Made by a program: the position numbers and the translations under genes
Assembly (NCBI GenBank): GCA_029225225.1
Contig: JAQXWB010000023.1
Location: forward strand, 1 to 32,412
DNA: 32,412 nt
Direction: 5' to 3'
DNA from: Bacillota bacterium
GTDB taxonomy: Bacteria > Bacillota > Clostridia > Oscillospirales > Oscillospiraceae
Notes under the pieces: generated by a model
Database searches by the model: none
The model's input: the letters and a program-made list of their open reading frames with translations, nothing else
Told to the model about the DNA's origin: nothing
In this document: positions 30,744-32,412 of the stretch, piece after piece
Layout: the number at the start of each line of letters is the position of its first letter
Position numbering within the stretch: position 1 is the first letter of the stretch

Positions 30744-32102
30744 ATGAGCGAGAAACCGGAGCGGGAAGGGAAAAGAGGCGGCCATTCATCGGCGCGAAGG
30801 ACGAAGTATGCGCTGATTGCCGGGATGGCCATTCTCGTGCTTGCCGTGGCAGCGGTCGTATTTCTTGCGCTGAACGGAAAAAGCGGCGTGCCGGATGTCG
30901 CATGGGGAAAGGTGCAGGCGGCATCGAGCGAGAGTATGACGGCGGAGCCTTCCACGGCTGCCCCGCAGACGGAGCCTGCCGAGCCGACAGAGACCGCCGA
31001 ACCGACAGAGACCTCCGAGCCGTCGACGACCGAGGCACCGGAGCCGACAAGCTCCGTGGAGGAGGAGAAGGCGCAGGCGCTGCTTGCGGGTATGACATTG
31101 GAGGAAAAAGTCTACCAGCTCTTCATTGTCACGCCGCGCGCACTCACCGGTTTTTACGGCGCGGATATCGCAGGCCCCACGACACAAGAGGCGTTGCAAA
31201 ACTATCCCGTCGGCGGGATCATCTATTTCAGTGAAAATATTTACAACGAGGGGCAGATCAGCGATATGATCCGTCTTTCGCAGGAATACGCCCGTTACCC
31301 GCTGTTCATCGGCGTGGACGAGGAGGGCGGCAGAGTGTCGCGTCTGAGCAGCATCGGCGTGACGGACATCTTGGACCCGATGGCAACCTACGGCGCGCAG
31401 GGAGACACCGCCCGCGTCCGCGAAATCGGGCAGACGCTCGGCGCGCAGCTCGGCAGTGTCGGCTTTAATATTGATTTTGCACCCGTCGCGGATGTCGTGA
31501 CAAACCCGAACAACACCGAGATCGGAGACCGTTCCTTCAGCAGCGACCCGCAGGTAGCTGCCGATATGGTCGCCGCGATGGTCGAAGGCTTGCAAAGCAG
31601 CGGGACGATCTCCTGCCTCAAGCATTTCCCCGGGCACGGCAGCACGGAGGCGGATACCCACGAAGGGCTTTCCGTGACAAGCCGCACCTTGGAGGAGCTG
31701 CGGCAGACGGAGCTGCTCCCCTTCCGCGCCGGCATCGACGCGGGTGTGGAGATGGTCATGATCTCGCATATGTCCGCGCCTGCCATCACGGGCGACAACA
31801 CGCCGTGCGACCTCTCCCCTGCCATTGTGACCGATCTTCTGCGGGAGGAGCTGGGCTTTACGGGCGTAATCGTGACGGATTCGCACGAAATGGGCGCGAT
31901 CACCAACTACTATGGCTGCGGCGAGGCGGCGGTGAAGGCAATTGCCGCAGGCTGTGATATCGTGCTGATGCCCAATAATTTAGAAGAGGCAGCAGGTGCG
32001 GTACTTACGGCGCTTGAAAACGGCGAGCTGACCGAAGCGCGCATCAATGAAAGCGTCCTGCGCATTCTGACGCTCAAATACCGCTGCGGCATTATCGAGT
32101 AA
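30744..32102 (+). CDS. Membrane-anchored GH3 beta-N-acetylhexosaminidase (NagZ-like)
   Basis: 452-residue enzyme that probably removes N-acetylglucosamine from muropeptides or other glycans at the outer face of the membrane. A basic N-terminus and one signal anchor (about 22-43), then a Thr/Glu/Pro/Ser linker (60-104), carry a complete GH3 N-terminal barrel (108-452). FIGVDEEGGRV is at 188-198, and KHFPGHGSTEADTH (293-306) holds the substrate lysine/histidine and the D304-H306 acid/base pair of NagZ. VIVTDSHEMGAI carries the nucleophile D379. E. coli NagZ is cytosolic; the anchor here fits Gram-positive secreted forms. Single-gene unit between its own promoter and terminator. Confidence 0.9.
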   Translation: MSEKPEREGKRGGHSSARRTKYALIAGMAILVLAVAAVVFLALNGKSGVPDVAWGKVQAASSESMTAEPSTAAPQTEPAEPTETAEPTETSEPSTTEAPEPTSSVEEEKAQALLAGMTLEEKVYQLFIVTPRALTGFYGADIAGPTTQEALQNYPVGGIIYFSENIYNEGQISDMIRLSQEYARYPLFIGVDEEGGRVSRLSSIGVTDILDPMATYGAQGDTARVREIGQTLGAQLGSVGFNIDFAPVADVVTNPNNTEIGDRSFSSDPQVAADMVAAMVEGLQSSGTISCLKHFPGHGSTEADTHEGLSVTSRTLEELRQTELLPFRAGIDAGVEMVMISHMSAPAITGDNTPCDLSPAIVTDLLREELGFTGVIVTDSHEMGAITNYYGCGEAAVKAIAAGCDIVLMPNNLEEAAGAVLTALENGELTEARINESVLRILTLKYRCGIIE

Positions 32103-32114
32103 GAGAAAAACACA

Positions 32115-32158
32115 ACATCCCATGAAAACCGATCTCTTTCGGCTTTCATGGGATGTTC
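32115..32158 (+). terminator. Terminator of the GH3 gene
   Basis: Stem AACATCCCATGAAA pairing with TTTCATGGGATGTT, inner CCGA/TCGG, then CTTTATT. 12 nt after the stop. Confidence 0.88.
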
Positions 32159-32318
32159 TTTATTAAGGAATCAGGGTGAATGTCCCCGTAGCCTGCGGCA
32201 TCCCTGACGCGCCTTACGCTGGGGTTTCGTGAATAGAGTATAAAAGACAATAAATAAGTAGCTATTTTGGCAAAAGTGTGCTATACTGTATATAGAGCAA
32301 GAGCAGGAGGGAACAGTA

Positions 32319-32412
32319 ATGGCACACGCAAAGAAGCTTGCATTGACAGAAAGTGAGATCGTCGAACTGGAAGCAATCATCCGGCAAAGGACAAAGCAAG
32401 CCCAGATTGTAG
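32319..32412 (+). mobile_element. IS630-type transposase, N-terminus (runs off window)
   Basis: Only the first 31 codons are present, starting MAHAKKLALTESEIVELEAI and continuing IRQRTKQAQIV, which fits the helix-turn-helix start of IS630-type transposases (LTxxErxxLExxxR). AGGAGG lies 9 nt before the ATG. TATACT at 32282-32287 may be its -10. The left end of the element is probably in 32239-32280, but the terminal repeat cannot be set without the other end. Family assignment is by a short match only. Confidence 0.6.

Noticed and set aside
30786-31886. Minus-strand open frame of 366 codons opposite the GH3 gene
   Set aside because: Antisense shadow; the GH3 frame holds the catalytic motifs.

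Overview
The window looks like chromosomal DNA from a GC-rich anaerobic Firmicute, most likely a gut Oscillospirales/Ruminococcaceae-type Clostridium relative. This is inferred from strong AGGAGG ribosome-binding sites, clostridial protein families (YitT, LCP, NrdR, SHOCT, YedE/DUF3343), lipoproteins with Thr/Glu/Pro linkers, and intergenic repeats of the GTCATTGCGAG type. No rRNA gene or other taxonomic marker is present, so the assignment is an inference.

Layout. 1-137: the 5' end of a group II intron (minus strand, cut by the window edge) directly behind the terminator of an xdh operon. 189-3880 (minus): xdhA-xdhB-xdhC, a three-subunit molybdenum hydroxylase of the xanthine dehydrogenase family. 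3890-4556: a repeat-filled gap, then mocA (+), the likely cofactor-finishing cytidylyltransferase. 5354-7034 (minus): nrdR and a polysaccharide deacetylase. 7222-8784 (+): an NCS2 uracil/xanthine permease with an unusual extracellular insert. 8837-10544 (minus): an LCP cell-wall ligase and a 45-residue cysteine-rich membrane peptide. 10901-12841 (minus): an SDR enzyme and a class V aminotransferase of the cysteine-desulfurase type. 13231-14776 (+): a selenium module (yedE, a TusA-only yedF, a DUF3343 gene). 14815-16606 (minus): a lipoprotein and a SHOCT membrane protein.

16761-21824 (minus) is the accessory part: visibly more A/T-rich DNA with a Mor-type regulator, a 73-residue protein, a PH-like protein, a degraded IS5-type transposase, and a tightly packed set of four genes. 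These four encode a 521-residue glycine-zipper protein, a TerB-like protein, a 335-residue glycine-zipper protein and a YkgJ-type cysteine-cluster protein. No named system matches it, and it is the best candidate for an undescribed system. 22086-23569: a second SDR gene, two tiny overlapping genes behind an inverted repeat that buries their ribosome-binding site, and tRNA-Gly(GCC). 23656-30562 (minus): a degenerate transglutaminase lipoprotein, yitT, and divergent parC- and parE-like genes. 30744-32102 (+): a membrane-anchored GH3 enzyme. The right edge holds the start of an IS630-type transposase.

How the genes may work together. A molybdenum hydroxylase, MocA, a purine/pyrimidine-type permease and a selenium uptake/handling module lie within 15 kb. 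This fits purine (xanthine or hypoxanthine) metabolism by a molybdenum hydroxylase that may carry labile selenium. The surface genes (deacetylase, LCP, GH3, transglutaminase-like lipoprotein) fit cell-wall remodelling. Intergenic gaps carry about eleven half-units of one palindromic repeat family and at least four arms of another.
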